Shown: positions 7,474 through 14,489 of the stretch, piece by piece | How positions within the stretch are numbered: position 1 is the stretch's first letter | Layout: each line of letters begins with the position of its first letter | Source: UBA9410 sp963933065 | GTDB taxonomy: Bacteria; Actinomycetota; Acidimicrobiia; Acidimicrobiales; MedAcidi-G1 | Assembly (NCBI GenBank): GCA_963933065.1 | Contig: CAWVUB010000037.1 | Location: forward strand, 1-19,605 | Length of the DNA: 19,605 nt | Reading direction: 5' to 3' | Program-made: the position numbers and the translations under genes | The notes under the pieces: generated by a model | What the model saw: the letters and a program-made list of their open reading frames with translations, nothing else | Told to the model about the DNA's origin: nothing | Databases searched by the model: none

Positions 7474-7507
7474 CAAGTCTGATCTATGCCGCGGACTAAG
7501 CTTGAAG

Positions 7508-8740
7508 TCAAGCATTCATGCCTTCGATTGGAAGACCCAGCAGACGTGCGGCATTACCTCGTACAATCTTCCAGATTTCCTTAGTGGATAGGTGCGACAT
7601 CATTTCTGTAGCAATCAATTTAGAGTTTGGCCAAGTGGAGTCACCGTGTGGATAATCTGTCTCAAACGCAATATTATCTATTCCGATTTTATCCAATGAT
7701 CGAAGGCCAAAATCATCTCGAAAAAAACAACTGATTACCTGTCTATAATAGTAAGTCGATGGCGGTTCTGGAACTAGGTCAAATACTCCGGCCCGGGCTC
7801 TGTGTTCATGCCAGACGCTGTCAACGCGTTCAAGAATGTAAGGGATCCAACCAATTTGAGCCTCGCTATAGAGAAGTTTTAAACCGGGGAATCGGACTAA
7901 GACTCCTGAGAACAGAAAGTCGCAGAGTGAAGCCGCTGCGTTATTTGATGAGAGTGAGAAAGAGACTGCCGGCGGCGCATCAGGTGAACCGGGCAATTCC
8001 TTCCATCCTGATCCAATGTGCATCGCAACAACTATCCCAGTGTCCTGGCATTCACGAAATAGTGGATCCCAGTAGCCCGAATGAATTGACGGAAGTCCTA
8101 TATTGGTAGGAAGTTCCGAGAAACACATAGCACGACAACCACGAGTCGCATTCCTACGTACCTCTTCGACTGCATAAGTAATGTCCCAGAGGGGAATAAT
8201 TATTAACGGCACCAATGCCCCATTAGAGTCCGCGCACCATTCCTCGACCATGAAGTCGTTATATGCGCGTACGCAAGCGAGCGAGAGGTCTTTATTTGAT
8301 CTCTCAAGAAAGGTTTGACCACAGAACCTTGAAAAAGTTGGAAATGTCAAAGATGTCTCTACGTGGTTCTCACGCATATCTACAACTCGCGCGTTGGGCT
8401 CGTAGCATCCAGGTCGCATCTCGTCATAAGTGATTGGTGCGAGGGTGCGTTGATCTGATGGAAATCCAACCGCCGCTATAGGGCGTTTTGTCGGATATAC
8501 GAGGTCCTCAAAATACCAGACGTCACACCACCCGCCCTCAGAAGCATCGAGCCGGTAGGCGGGTGTCTCATCTTTGCTGGGCAACCCGAGGGTTTCTACG
8601 CGCTGACGTTTGACACGGGGCCCACTAGCCCGAAACCGTTTTGGCAGCCACTGTTCCCACAGGTGCGGTGGCTCGACTAGGTGGTCGTCGAGACTAATGA
8701 TTTTGGGGATCTCGACTGGTGTATTGACACGATCTGACAT
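7508..8740 (-). CDS. Amidohydrolase-2 family metal-dependent hydrolase or decarboxylase
   Basis: A 410-residue TIM-barrel protein of the Amidohydro_2 family (the group with ACMSD and gamma-resorcylate decarboxylase). Seen: the N-terminal ISLDDHLVEPP at 15-25 with a DxH metal pair (Asp18, His20), MHIGSG with His241 at the end of a barrel strand, SEAQIGWIPY with Glu293, and FETDYPHGDSTWP with Asp362, the usual final metal/acid position. Length and motif order match the actinobacterial subgroup often found near aromatic or acyl-CoA catabolism genes. The ATG at 8740 places the metal motif about 20 residues in, as is normal; ATG 8776 and GTG 8812 are in-frame alternatives, none with a clear ribosome site. 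The gene is tail-to-tail with the sugar island. Its 3' two-thirds is AT-rich while the 5' end matches the GC-rich right side. Substrate unknown. Confidence 0.85.
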   Translation of the reverse strand: MSDRVNTPVEIPKIISLDDHLVEPPHLWEQWLPKRFRASGPRVKRQRVETLGLPSKDETPAYRLDASEGGWCDVWYFEDLVYPTKRPIAAVGFPSDQRTLAPITYDEMRPGCYEPNARVVDMRENHVETSLTFPTFSRFCGQTFLERSNKDLSLACVRAYNDFMVEEWCADSNGALVPLIIIPLWDITYAVEEVRRNATRGCRAMCFSELPTNIGLPSIHSGYWDPLFRECQDTGIVVAMHIGSGWKELPGSPDAPPAVSFSLSSNNAAASLCDFLFSGVLVRFPGLKLLYSEAQIGWIPYILERVDSVWHEHRARAGVFDLVPEPPSTYYYRQVISCFFRDDFGLRSLDKIGIDNIAFETDYPHGDSTWPNSKLIATEMMSHLSTKEIWKIVRGNAARLLGLPIEGMNA

Positions 8741-8888
8741 GTAAGACACCGCAGTGTTGAGGGCGTTGTGGATCATCCGAGAGTGGCCATTCAAGCACTT
8801 GGCAACACGCACGAGGAAGCCACGCTAGGCGACTCACAATAGGAAACTGTATTCAACTGTCGCGTCTAGCGCTTTCCACCGAAATCGT

Positions 8889-9311
8889 GTGGGTTCCGAC
8901 ATGGCGCCGCCGGTCGCGTCGGCCACGGTGGCCCGGGCTGTCGCGGTGAACGCCACCCGGTTGCCGAAGTACGGCGGTATTCTCCCCGTATTCCAAGCCC
9001 TCGTCCACGGAGAATCACGGCTCGGAGGCTCGATCCATGTGATGACGCCGGAGGCAGACGGTGGAACAGTCATTGTTCAGTCGGCCTTCGAGGTGGGCCC
9101 GAAGATGACGGTCTATGACTGTTACCAGCGCAGCTATGAGGACTGTGGGCCATTGACGGTCAGCGCACTCGACCTGATTGAAAAGAAGGATGGTTCGTCG
9201 CTCGATGGGGTGGACTTTGGGGTCGAGGTGCAGGGGCCTCCGAGCTACTTCGGGCCACCGTCCAGCGATGATTGGCGGAGTTTTCGGCGTTCCGGTCGTC
9301 GATTTTGTTAA
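8889..9311 (+). pseudogene. C-terminal remnant of a second formyltransferase-family gene
   Basis: The 140-residue frame matches the second half of a formyltransferase-fold protein. LPKYGGILPVFQAL at about 25-38 corresponds to the LPKYRG region just after the catalytic His, GGSIHVMTPEADGG carries the position of the catalytic Asp, then comes an ALDLIEKKDG helix, and the ending SYFGPPSSDDWRSFRRSGRR resembles the conserved tail of this protein group. The N-terminal folate-binding half is absent: the frame is open upstream only to a stop at 8826-8828, and those extra residues look unrelated to the family. At the active site the expected NxHPxxLP reads NATRLP, two residues short and without the His. 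It therefore looks like an inactive relic rather than a gene. It is not a copy of the formyltransferase at 3986-5038. A small functional protein of altered role cannot be excluded. Confidence 0.65.
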
Positions 9312-9388
9312 CGGGGGTCTGACCCTCCGACGTATTAGTGAAAGTCTCTACTTCGATTATCGAGCGACCGTGGCCCATTGGTCCGGTC

Positions 9389-9395
9389 AGGGGAG
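9389..9395 (+). promoter_or_regulatory. Ribosome binding site of the transhydrogenase alpha gene
   Basis: AGGGGAG ends four bases before the ATG at 9400. It supports that start over the 74-codon upstream extension of the same frame, which would overlap the formyltransferase remnant. Confidence 0.65.
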
Positions 9396-9399
9396 CCCT

Positions 9400-10542
9400 A
9401 TGAGGATTGCGGTGCTGTGCGAACGAATGACGGGTGAGCGGCGAGTATCCGTGACCCCTGAGGCCACCCGGACGCTGGTAGCCGACGGGCACTCCGTAGT
9501 CGTTGAGTCGAACGCCGGAACCGCAGCTGGCATGTCCGACGGGGAGTACCGTACGGCGGGCGCCAGCGTGGCGCCGGATCTGGCAGCAACCGTTGGTGAT
9601 GCTGGGGTCGTTGTGGCGGTGAACGGCCCGACCGACAGCGCGACCCTCGGTCACCTCGGGGGCAGTCACGTCGTCATCGGGCTGTACGACCCGTTCTGGC
9701 TTCCCGATGTCGCCGCCCGGTTGGCTGCGACGGGTGCGACGATGCTCGCCCTGGACCTCGTGCCACGCAGCTCTCGTGCCCAGGCCGTCGATGTGCTGTC
9801 CTCGATGGCGACAGTAGAGGGCTTTCAATCGGTCCTCCTGGCGGCCGGGCGGCTACCGAAGATGCTCCCCTTGCTCATGACGGCCGCTGGCACGGTCCCG
9901 CCCGCTCGGGTGCTGGTACTGGGTGCCGGCGTTGCGGGCCTCCAAGCGATCGCTACGGCCCGACGCCTCGGCGCAGTGGTGGAGGGGTTCGACATCCGGG
10001 AGGAGGCTCTGGAGCAGATCCGTTCTCTCGGTGCTAAGTCGATCGGCCCACCGCCGGCACCCGATGGCGGCGTGCCCGATGCGGCATTGATCCACGAGGT
10101 CCTGACACCGCATGTCGCCGAGGCCGACATGGTCATTGCGACGGCCCAGATTCCCGGCCGACAGAGCCCGGTGTTGGTCACCGCCACCATGGTTGGCGGC
10201 ATGCGTCCTGGATCGGTGCTGGTGGACTTGGCGGTTCAGCGTGGTGGCAACTGTGAGGTGAGTATCGCCGACACGGACGTCGACCATGGTGGCGTCACCA
10301 TCCTCGGTCCGACCGATCTGGCCTCCGGTTCGGCGGTGACGGCATCGAGGATGTTCGCCACGAACATCACCAACTTGGTGCGGATGCTTGATAATGATGG
10401 CGACACGTTCGTCGACCCGGACGACGACGTGCTGGCAGGGATGTTGGTTGCAGTTGGCGGCGAGGTCGTGCACCCGGTGGTCCGATCCCTCCTGGAGCAG
10501 CGGGCGGAAGCTTCCGTAAGCGACAGAAAGGTCGGCGCATGA
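9400..10542 (+). CDS. pntAA: NAD(P)+ transhydrogenase alpha subunit part 1 (NAD-binding domain I)
   Basis: A 380-residue protein equal to domain I of proton-translocating transhydrogenase, which passes hydride between NADH and NADP+ at the cytoplasmic face of the membrane complex. It has the AlaDH/PNT N-terminal fold starting RIAVLCERMTGERRVSVTPE (2-21), an SSRAQAVDVLSSMA segment at 123-137, the Rossmann GAGVAG at 175-180, and FDIR at 197-200 with the acidic residue that reads the NAD ribose. It stops after domain I, so the alpha chain is split, as in Rhodospirillum rubrum and many actinobacteria; the membrane part is the next gene, overlapping by ATGA. The start at 9400 matches the family N-terminus and has a good ribosome site. 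First gene of a three-gene right-facing operon. Confidence 0.93.
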   Translation: MRIAVLCERMTGERRVSVTPEATRTLVADGHSVVVESNAGTAAGMSDGEYRTAGASVAPDLAATVGDAGVVVAVNGPTDSATLGHLGGSHVVIGLYDPFWLPDVAARLAATGATMLALDLVPRSSRAQAVDVLSSMATVEGFQSVLLAAGRLPKMLPLLMTAAGTVPPARVLVLGAGVAGLQAIATARRLGAVVEGFDIREEALEQIRSLGAKSIGPPPAPDGGVPDAALIHEVLTPHVAEADMVIATAQIPGRQSPVLVTATMVGGMRPGSVLVDLAVQRGGNCEVSIADTDVDHGGVTILGPTDLASGSAVTASRMFATNITNLVRMLDNDGDTFVDPDDDVLAGMLVAVGGEVVHPVVRSLLEQRAEASVSDRKVGA

Positions 10543-10829
10543 CCCTGTTAATAGCCCTCACGCTGTTCGTGCTGGCTGTGTTCCTGGGCATGGAGTTGAT
10601 CTCCAAGGTTCCAGCAACGCTCCACACGCCGTTGATGTCGGGGTCCAACGCCGTGTCGGGCATCACCCTCATCGGGGCCCTGGTCTCGGCCGGGACCGAC
10701 CACTCCACGTTGACCACGCTGCTCGGCTTCGTTGCGGTCGTGCTGGCCACGATCAACGTGGTCGGCGGGTTCCTCGTGACCGGCCGGATGCTCTCCATGT
10801 TCTCCTCGGGCGGCAGGAAACGGTCGTGA
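10539..10829 (+). CDS. pntAB: NAD(P)+ transhydrogenase alpha subunit part 2 (membrane domain)
   Basis: A 96-residue protein made mostly of three hydrophobic helices (about 2-18, 35-51, 58-80), matching the alpha2 membrane subunit that pairs with the beta membrane domain to form the proton path. LTLFVLAVFLGMELISKVP and LHTPLMSGSNAVSGI are the recognisable family segments; the latter (27-41) is highly conserved across transhydrogenases. It begins at the ATG inside the ATGA overlap with pntAA and ends in a GTGA overlap with pntB, so the three are translationally coupled. Normal length for a split-alpha system. Confidence 0.94.
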   Translation: MTLLIALTLFVLAVFLGMELISKVPATLHTPLMSGSNAVSGITLIGALVSAGTDHSTLTTLLGFVAVVLATINVVGGFLVTGRMLSMFSSGGRKRS

Positions 10830-12208
10830 GCGCCGCCGACGTCACCTCGGTCGCCTACTTGGTGGCGGCCATCCTGTTCATCTTCGGCCTCAAGGGGCTA
10901 GGACGACCTCGCACGGCACCACGGGGGAACCTGCTGGGTGCTTCCGGGATGCTCATCGCCATCCTGGCCACGCTGCTGGACCGGTCAATTGTGGACTTCC
11001 GTGTGCTGCTGGCTGGCCTAGTCGTGGGCTCCGCCATCGGCGCCGTCTTGGCTATCCGGGTGCAGATGACCGACATGCCGCAGTTGGTAGCCCTGTTCAA
11101 CGGATTCGGTGGCGGGGCATCCGTCCTCGTCGCCGGGGCATCGTTCCTGACGGTGGTGGACGAGGGCCTGGTTGACAACCAGTTGGCTATCGCCGCTGCG
11201 CTGACGGCACTCATCGGCGTCGTAACTCTCACCGGTTCGCTCGTCGCCTTCGCCAAACTCCAGGAGGTGTCGTCACTGGGGGGCTTCCGGGGGCTGCCGG
11301 TGCTCCGAGCCGTCATGGCCATCGTGGCCGTGGCAGCGGCGGTGATGGTGGTCGTCAACCCCGCCGACACCGGCTGGTTCTGGCTCCTGGTGGGCGCCGG
11401 GGGGCTTCTGGGCATCCTGGGCACGGTGGCCATCGGCGGAGCCGACATGCCGGTCGTGATTGCCCTATTGAACGCCTTCTCTGGACTGGCCGCATCCACC
11501 GCCGGGTTTGTGCTCGACAACTCACTGCTCATCATCGCCGGTTCCCTGGTCGGTGCCAGCGGTGTGATCCTCACCCAGATCATGTGTACCTCCATGAACC
11601 GGTCATTGTTTGATGTGGTCTTCGGATCCATGGCTACCGGTGGTGTGGTGGCTGACGCCGACGAGGTGTATGGCGACCGGGTCACCTCCACCTCGGCTGA
11701 GGAGGTGGCGATGATCCTGGAGATCGCCGAGCGGGTGGTGATCGTCCCCGGCTATGGCCTCGCCGTGGCCCAGGCCCAGCACGCCGTTCGGGACCTGATG
11801 CGGACCCTTAACGACGCGGGTACCGAGGTCGTGTTCGGTATCCATCCGGTGGCTGGGCGCATGCCGGGACACATGAACGTCCTGCTGGCCGAGGCCGAAA
11901 TCGACTACGAGCGCCTGCTGGACATGGACCAGGTCAACCCGACGTTCGCCCAGACGGACGTGACGATCGTGATCGGCGCAAACGATGTGGTGAACCCGTT
12001 GGCCCGGACCGAGCCCGATTGCCCGATAGCCGGTATGCCGGTCCTGAACGTGGATGAGTCCAGGACGGTCGTGGTAATCAAGCGGTCTCTGGGTGCGGGG
12101 TTCGCCGGCATCCCAAATCCACTGTTCGCAGCGGACGGCACCCTGATGCTGTTCGGTGACGGCAAGAAGGCCGTGCTGGACGTGGTGGCCGCCCTCCTCA
12201 ACTCCTGA
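10826..12208 (+). CDS. pntB: NAD(P)+ transhydrogenase beta subunit (membrane domain plus NADP-binding domain III)
   Basis: A 460-residue beta subunit. Residues 1-265 form about nine membrane helices with the conserved QMTDMPQLVALFNGFGGGAS stretch near 80-99 and a second internal ADMPVVIALLNAFSG at 206-220. Domain III binds NADP(H): VIVPGYGLAVAQAQ at 305-318, HPVAGRMPGHMNVLLAEA at 340-357, GANDVVNP at 384-391, and KRSLGAGFAGIPNPLF at 419-434. All motifs are intact, so a working proton-coupled enzyme making NADPH is expected. GTG start at 10826 within the 4-nt overlap with pntAB. Last gene of the operon; it converges on the hydratase gene with only 30 bases between them. Confidence 0.95.
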   Translation: MSAADVTSVAYLVAAILFIFGLKGLGRPRTAPRGNLLGASGMLIAILATLLDRSIVDFRVLLAGLVVGSAIGAVLAIRVQMTDMPQLVALFNGFGGGASVLVAGASFLTVVDEGLVDNQLAIAAALTALIGVVTLTGSLVAFAKLQEVSSLGGFRGLPVLRAVMAIVAVAAAVMVVVNPADTGWFWLLVGAGGLLGILGTVAIGGADMPVVIALLNAFSGLAASTAGFVLDNSLLIIAGSLVGASGVILTQIMCTSMNRSLFDVVFGSMATGGVVADADEVYGDRVTSTSAEEVAMILEIAERVVIVPGYGLAVAQAQHAVRDLMRTLNDAGTEVVFGIHPVAGRMPGHMNVLLAEAEIDYERLLDMDQVNPTFAQTDVTIVIGANDVVNPLARTEPDCPIAGMPVLNVDESRTVVVIKRSLGAGFAGIPNPLFAADGTLMLFGDGKKAVLDVVAALLNS

Positions 12209-12221
12209 TCAGAGCCCTGAG

Positions 12222-12249
12222 GGGCCGGAAGGGTCGAGTCAGCCGGCCC
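12222..12249. terminator. Candidate GC-rich hairpin between converging operons
   Basis: GGGCCGG (12222-12228) pairs with CCGGCCC (12243-12249) around a 14-base loop. The right arm lies inside the last codons and stop of the hydratase gene. No T-run follows on either strand, so it would be a non-canonical terminator; GC-rich actinobacterial hairpins often lack one. Low to moderate support. Confidence 0.35.
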
Positions 12250-12997
12250 AGTCGGGGGAGCGCTTCTCCAGGAAGGCCCGCATGCCCTCCTGGGCCTCAT
12301 CGCTCCTGAACAGTTCGGCTGAAAGCTCAGCTGTCCAGGCGAAGGCTTCTTTGATCGACATTCCAGGCACCCTTACCAGTAGTTGCTTGGTGGCGGCCAG
12401 CGCATCGGGACCTCCGGCTAGCAGGTCAGCGACGAAGCCGCCGACCACGTCATCTAACTCGTCAGCCGGAACGGCCCTGTTGACGAGACCCATGCGGGCG
12501 GCGTCGGCACCGGTCATCCGGTTGCCCAGCAGCATCGCCTCAGCGGCGTCGGCGGACCGCATCTTGGCAAGGCACAGGACTGAGATCATTGCCGGTGCCA
12601 CTCCGCGGCGTACTTCCATAAAGCCGAATTTGGCATCGTCTATGGCTACCGAGAGGTCCATCGCGGCAGCAAGGCCCATGCCACCGGCCACGCAGTGTCC
12701 AGCAATGCGTCCCACGTAGACCTTTGGTGACCGGCCGAAGCGGCTGAACAGGTCGGCGGTGTCAACCTTCACTTTCGGCCTTCCATCCGAGGACCGTTCG
12801 GCCAAGTCGGCGCCGGCGCAGAACACGCGGCCAGTGTTTGTGAGCACGACGACGCGCACCGCAGGGTCTGCATCGGCAGCATCGAGTGCGGTGACCAACT
12901 CGCCTACTAATGCCGCGCTGAGAGCGTTGCGGTTCTCCCCATCGGCAAGGGTGACGGTGAGGACGCCGCCGCCGAAGTGGGTTTCCACGAGTGTCAT
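12239..12997 (-). CDS. Enoyl-CoA hydratase/isomerase, LiuC/AtuE-like
   Basis: A 252-residue crotonase-fold protein. The two oxyanion-hole regions are visible: FCAGADL at 59-65 and GHCVAGGMGLA at 100-110. The glutamate matching rat hydratase Glu164 is present in FGFMEV (Glu128), but the position of Glu144 is a glycine (GGMG). That pattern, with VRRGVAPAMIS following, recalls bacterial methylglutaconyl-CoA hydratases (LiuC) and isohexenylglutaconyl-CoA hydratases (AtuE), which fits the carboxylase genes upstream: these enzymes hydrate the product of methylcrotonyl- or geranyl-CoA carboxylase. The ATG at 12997 is set by a GGGGAG site six bases upstream and by a TGATG junction with the preceding gene; the longer frame to 13492 is antisense-like noise. 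Last gene of the left-facing operon. Exact substrate not determinable. Confidence 0.88.
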   Translation of the reverse strand: MTLVETHFGGGVLTVTLADGENRNALSAALVGELVTALDAADADPAVRVVVLTNTGRVFCAGADLAERSSDGRPKVKVDTADLFSRFGRSPKVYVGRIAGHCVAGGMGLAAAMDLSVAIDDAKFGFMEVRRGVAPAMISVLCLAKMRSADAAEAMLLGNRMTGADAARMGLVNRAVPADELDDVVGGFVADLLAGGPDALAATKQLLVRVPGMSIKEAFAWTAELSAELFRSDEAQEGMRAFLEKRSPDWAG

Positions 12998-13818
12998 CAA
13001 AAGCTCCCCGGTCCAGGTCCGTCGGTAGGTGGGCCGGCGAAGGCCTGGGCCCGCACCATCCAGTCGCGAGCACTGTCGCCAGCCATCTCCAGCGACGTGT
13101 CGTTGGGGTGGCGGCGCTGGGTGACCACCAGGCAGAAGTCCTCGGCTGGGCCACGGACGCTCTGGGTGGCATCGCCGTGCCCCCACGTCCAGGTGGCACC
13201 CGACGGCGCCTCGAGTGCAACGTCGACGGCAACCTCGGGGGCATCCATACGGCGGTTGGCGTACGACCACCTCCGGGTGATGACTCCGAGTTGGGCTATG
13301 TGGCGGAGGCGGTCGGTTGACAACCGGCTCCCGCTGACGGCGTCCACCACGTCCTGACCGTGTGCCCACGTTTCCATGAGGCGTGCCGTAAGGAACGATT
13401 TGCTGCCCATCGACGGTCCATACCACGGCACCCGGGCGTCCTCGGCCAGCGTGGCCGCTGCTTCGACCAGCCTGCGACACCCGTCCCGCCATGCGGCCAA
13501 CCGCTCGGACGGTGCCAACTGGCGGTGGTCACCCATGGTTAGGTCGTCGATCGCATCCTTACCGCTGCGGGCCACGTCCATTAGTCGTTCGACGGTGGAC
13601 CGGAAGCCGTCGGGGTCGACGATGGCTAGCGTGGCGGTTTCGTCGAAGTAGGTGAGATGGCCGATCTGGTCTCCCACCGTCCAGCGGGGGCTCGGCGTGG
13701 CCGTGCTCCAGGCGTCGTCTGCGAGGGGCGCCACGATGTCATCCAACGCCTGCTGCTCGTCGGCTAGGTCGGCGGCGAGATCAGCCACGGTGACCGGGGC
13801 GAGGGGTGGAGTGGTCAT
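12997..13818 (-). CDS. TIGR03084-family DinB-like metal-binding protein
   Basis: A 273-residue protein of the DinB/mycothiol-dependent maleylpyruvate isomerase N-terminal superfamily, matching the actinobacterial TIGR03084 group. This four-helix fold uses a His-Glu-His-like metal site; candidates here are His54 in GDQIGHLTYFDE, Glu149 and His153 in ARLMETWAHGQDV. The C-terminal half carries TWTWG and a RGPAEDFCLVVTQRR segment (starting near residue 222) typical of the family. Its biochemical activity is not established; thiol transfer or metal-dependent transferase chemistry is the family guess. ATG start at 13818 overlaps the TetR stop in ATGA, and its own stop shares a base with the hydratase start, so it is firmly inside the operon and probably serves the same pathway. 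Confidence 0.85.
   Translation of the reverse strand: MTTPPLAPVTVADLAADLADEQQALDDIVAPLADDAWSTATPSPRWTVGDQIGHLTYFDETATLAIVDPDGFRSTVERLMDVARSGKDAIDDLTMGDHRQLAPSERLAAWRDGCRRLVEAAATLAEDARVPWYGPSMGSKSFLTARLMETWAHGQDVVDAVSGSRLSTDRLRHIAQLGVITRRWSYANRRMDAPEVAVDVALEAPSGATWTWGHGDATQSVRGPAEDFCLVVTQRRHPNDTSLEMAGDSARDWMVRAQAFAGPPTDGPGPGSF
13004..13009 (-). promoter_or_regulatory. Ribosome binding site deciding the hydratase start
   Basis: On the minus strand this reads GGGGAG, six bases before the ATG at 12997. It lies within the last codons of the upstream gene and rules in the short hydratase form. Confidence 0.65.
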
Positions 13819-14489
13819 GAGTTGGACTCCAGTCCCCGGAGGATGACGTCGACCATGGCGTTGGCGGCCTCTCGGGGTGTCGAGTCGATGGCTTCGATGT
13901 GCTCGGGGAGGGCGAACATGGCGCCCAGACCGGCCACCACGTGTGCCACTGCCGCCGTGTCGATCGGTGAGCCATCCAGATTACCGAGCTCGCCGCGCTC
14001 CACAGCCAAGTCGAGCAGCGTCCGGGTGACTGCCACCAGGTAGTCGGAATGGGCTGTAGCCAGCCGGTGGGTAGCCGGCGTGGCCGCCTGATCACGGGCG
14101 AAGGCCGGCGTAGTCGAGGCCACGGCCTGGTTTGCGGCCCGGAGGTAGGACCGGATGGCATCCAGCGGCGCCATGTCCGGATCCAGCGCACCTACGGCGG
14201 CCCGGCCGACCCGGCGCAGGTTGCGGTCGATGACCGTCAGTACCAGCTCATCGCGGCTGGGGGCGAGATCGTAGAGGGTACGAAGTGAGCAGCCCGCCCG
14301 GGCGGCTATGTCGGCCATGGTGAGTTCGACAAAGCCGTTGGCGAACATGTCCACTAGTTGGTCGAGGACGTCGCGCTGGCGGTCGGAGAGTTGTGTCTCC
14401 CGCTCGCGGTTCAGGACGGGCCGTGGTGCCGTCACGTCTCGTAGTCGACGGGTTAGTTCGGTCGGCTCGAGAGTCGTCCCGGTGGCCAT
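13815..14489 (-). CDS. TetR-family transcriptional regulator
   Basis: A 224-residue TetR/AcrR-type regulator. The N-terminal DNA-binding domain shows FANGFVELTMADIAARAG at 49-66 followed by CSLRTLYDLAPSRDEL at 67-82, the standard helix-turn-helix with recognition helix and the F/Y..F.sKeeL-like end. The rest is helical and would bind an effector and dimerise. The first 30 residues (GTTLEPTELTRRLRD and on) form a longer N-terminal arm than usual. ATG at 14489 makes a TGATG junction with the AtuA-family gene and has a GGAG upstream; the longer frame to 14564 is unlikely. Sitting in the middle of the operon, it probably controls this carboxylase pathway, perhaps in response to an acyl-CoA, but no operator could be identified because the operon promoter lies outside the window. 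Confidence 0.88.
   Translation of the reverse strand: MATGTTLEPTELTRRLRDVTAPRPVLNRERETQLSDRQRDVLDQLVDMFANGFVELTMADIAARAGCSLRTLYDLAPSRDELVLTVIDRNLRRVGRAAVGALDPDMAPLDAIRSYLRAANQAVASTTPAFARDQAATPATHRLATAHSDYLVAVTRTLLDLAVERGELGNLDGSPIDTAAVAHVVAGLGAMFALPEHIEAIDSTPREAANAMVDVILRGLESNS

Larger units (their letters stand above)
7307..7507. other. AT-rich convergent intergenic region
   Basis: This 201-base gap lies between the tail-to-tail glycosyltransferase and amidohydrolase genes. I see no reading frame of note. It holds a 22-bp-period tandem repeat, a strong inverted repeat, and a small perfect palindrome GCTTGA-AG-TCAAGC (7500-7513) over the amidohydrolase stop. Confidence 0.6.

Noticed and set aside
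7508..8740. Amidohydrolase as the ArnD-like deformylase of the sugar pathway
   Set aside because: ArnD is a polysaccharide-deacetylase-fold enzyme; this protein is Amidohydro_2, is convergent to the sugar genes, and its closest group acts on small acids, so the link is not supported.
8834..9073. 79-residue minus-strand frame upstream of the amidohydrolase
   Set aside because: It is antisense to the formyltransferase remnant and has no features of its own.
9178..9399. 74-residue extension of the transhydrogenase alpha frame
   Set aside because: It overlaps the formyltransferase remnant in another frame and is not part of the PntAA fold; the ATG at 9400 has a good ribosome site.
10855..11691. 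278-residue minus-strand frame inside pntB
   Set aside because: It is an antisense shadow of a high-GC gene, rich in Thr, Ser, Ala and Pro with no family features.
12998..13492. Long N-terminal extension of the enoyl-CoA hydratase frame
   Set aside because: It overlaps the TIGR03084-family gene out of frame and has noise-like composition; a ribosome site and the crotonase N-terminus place the start at 12997.
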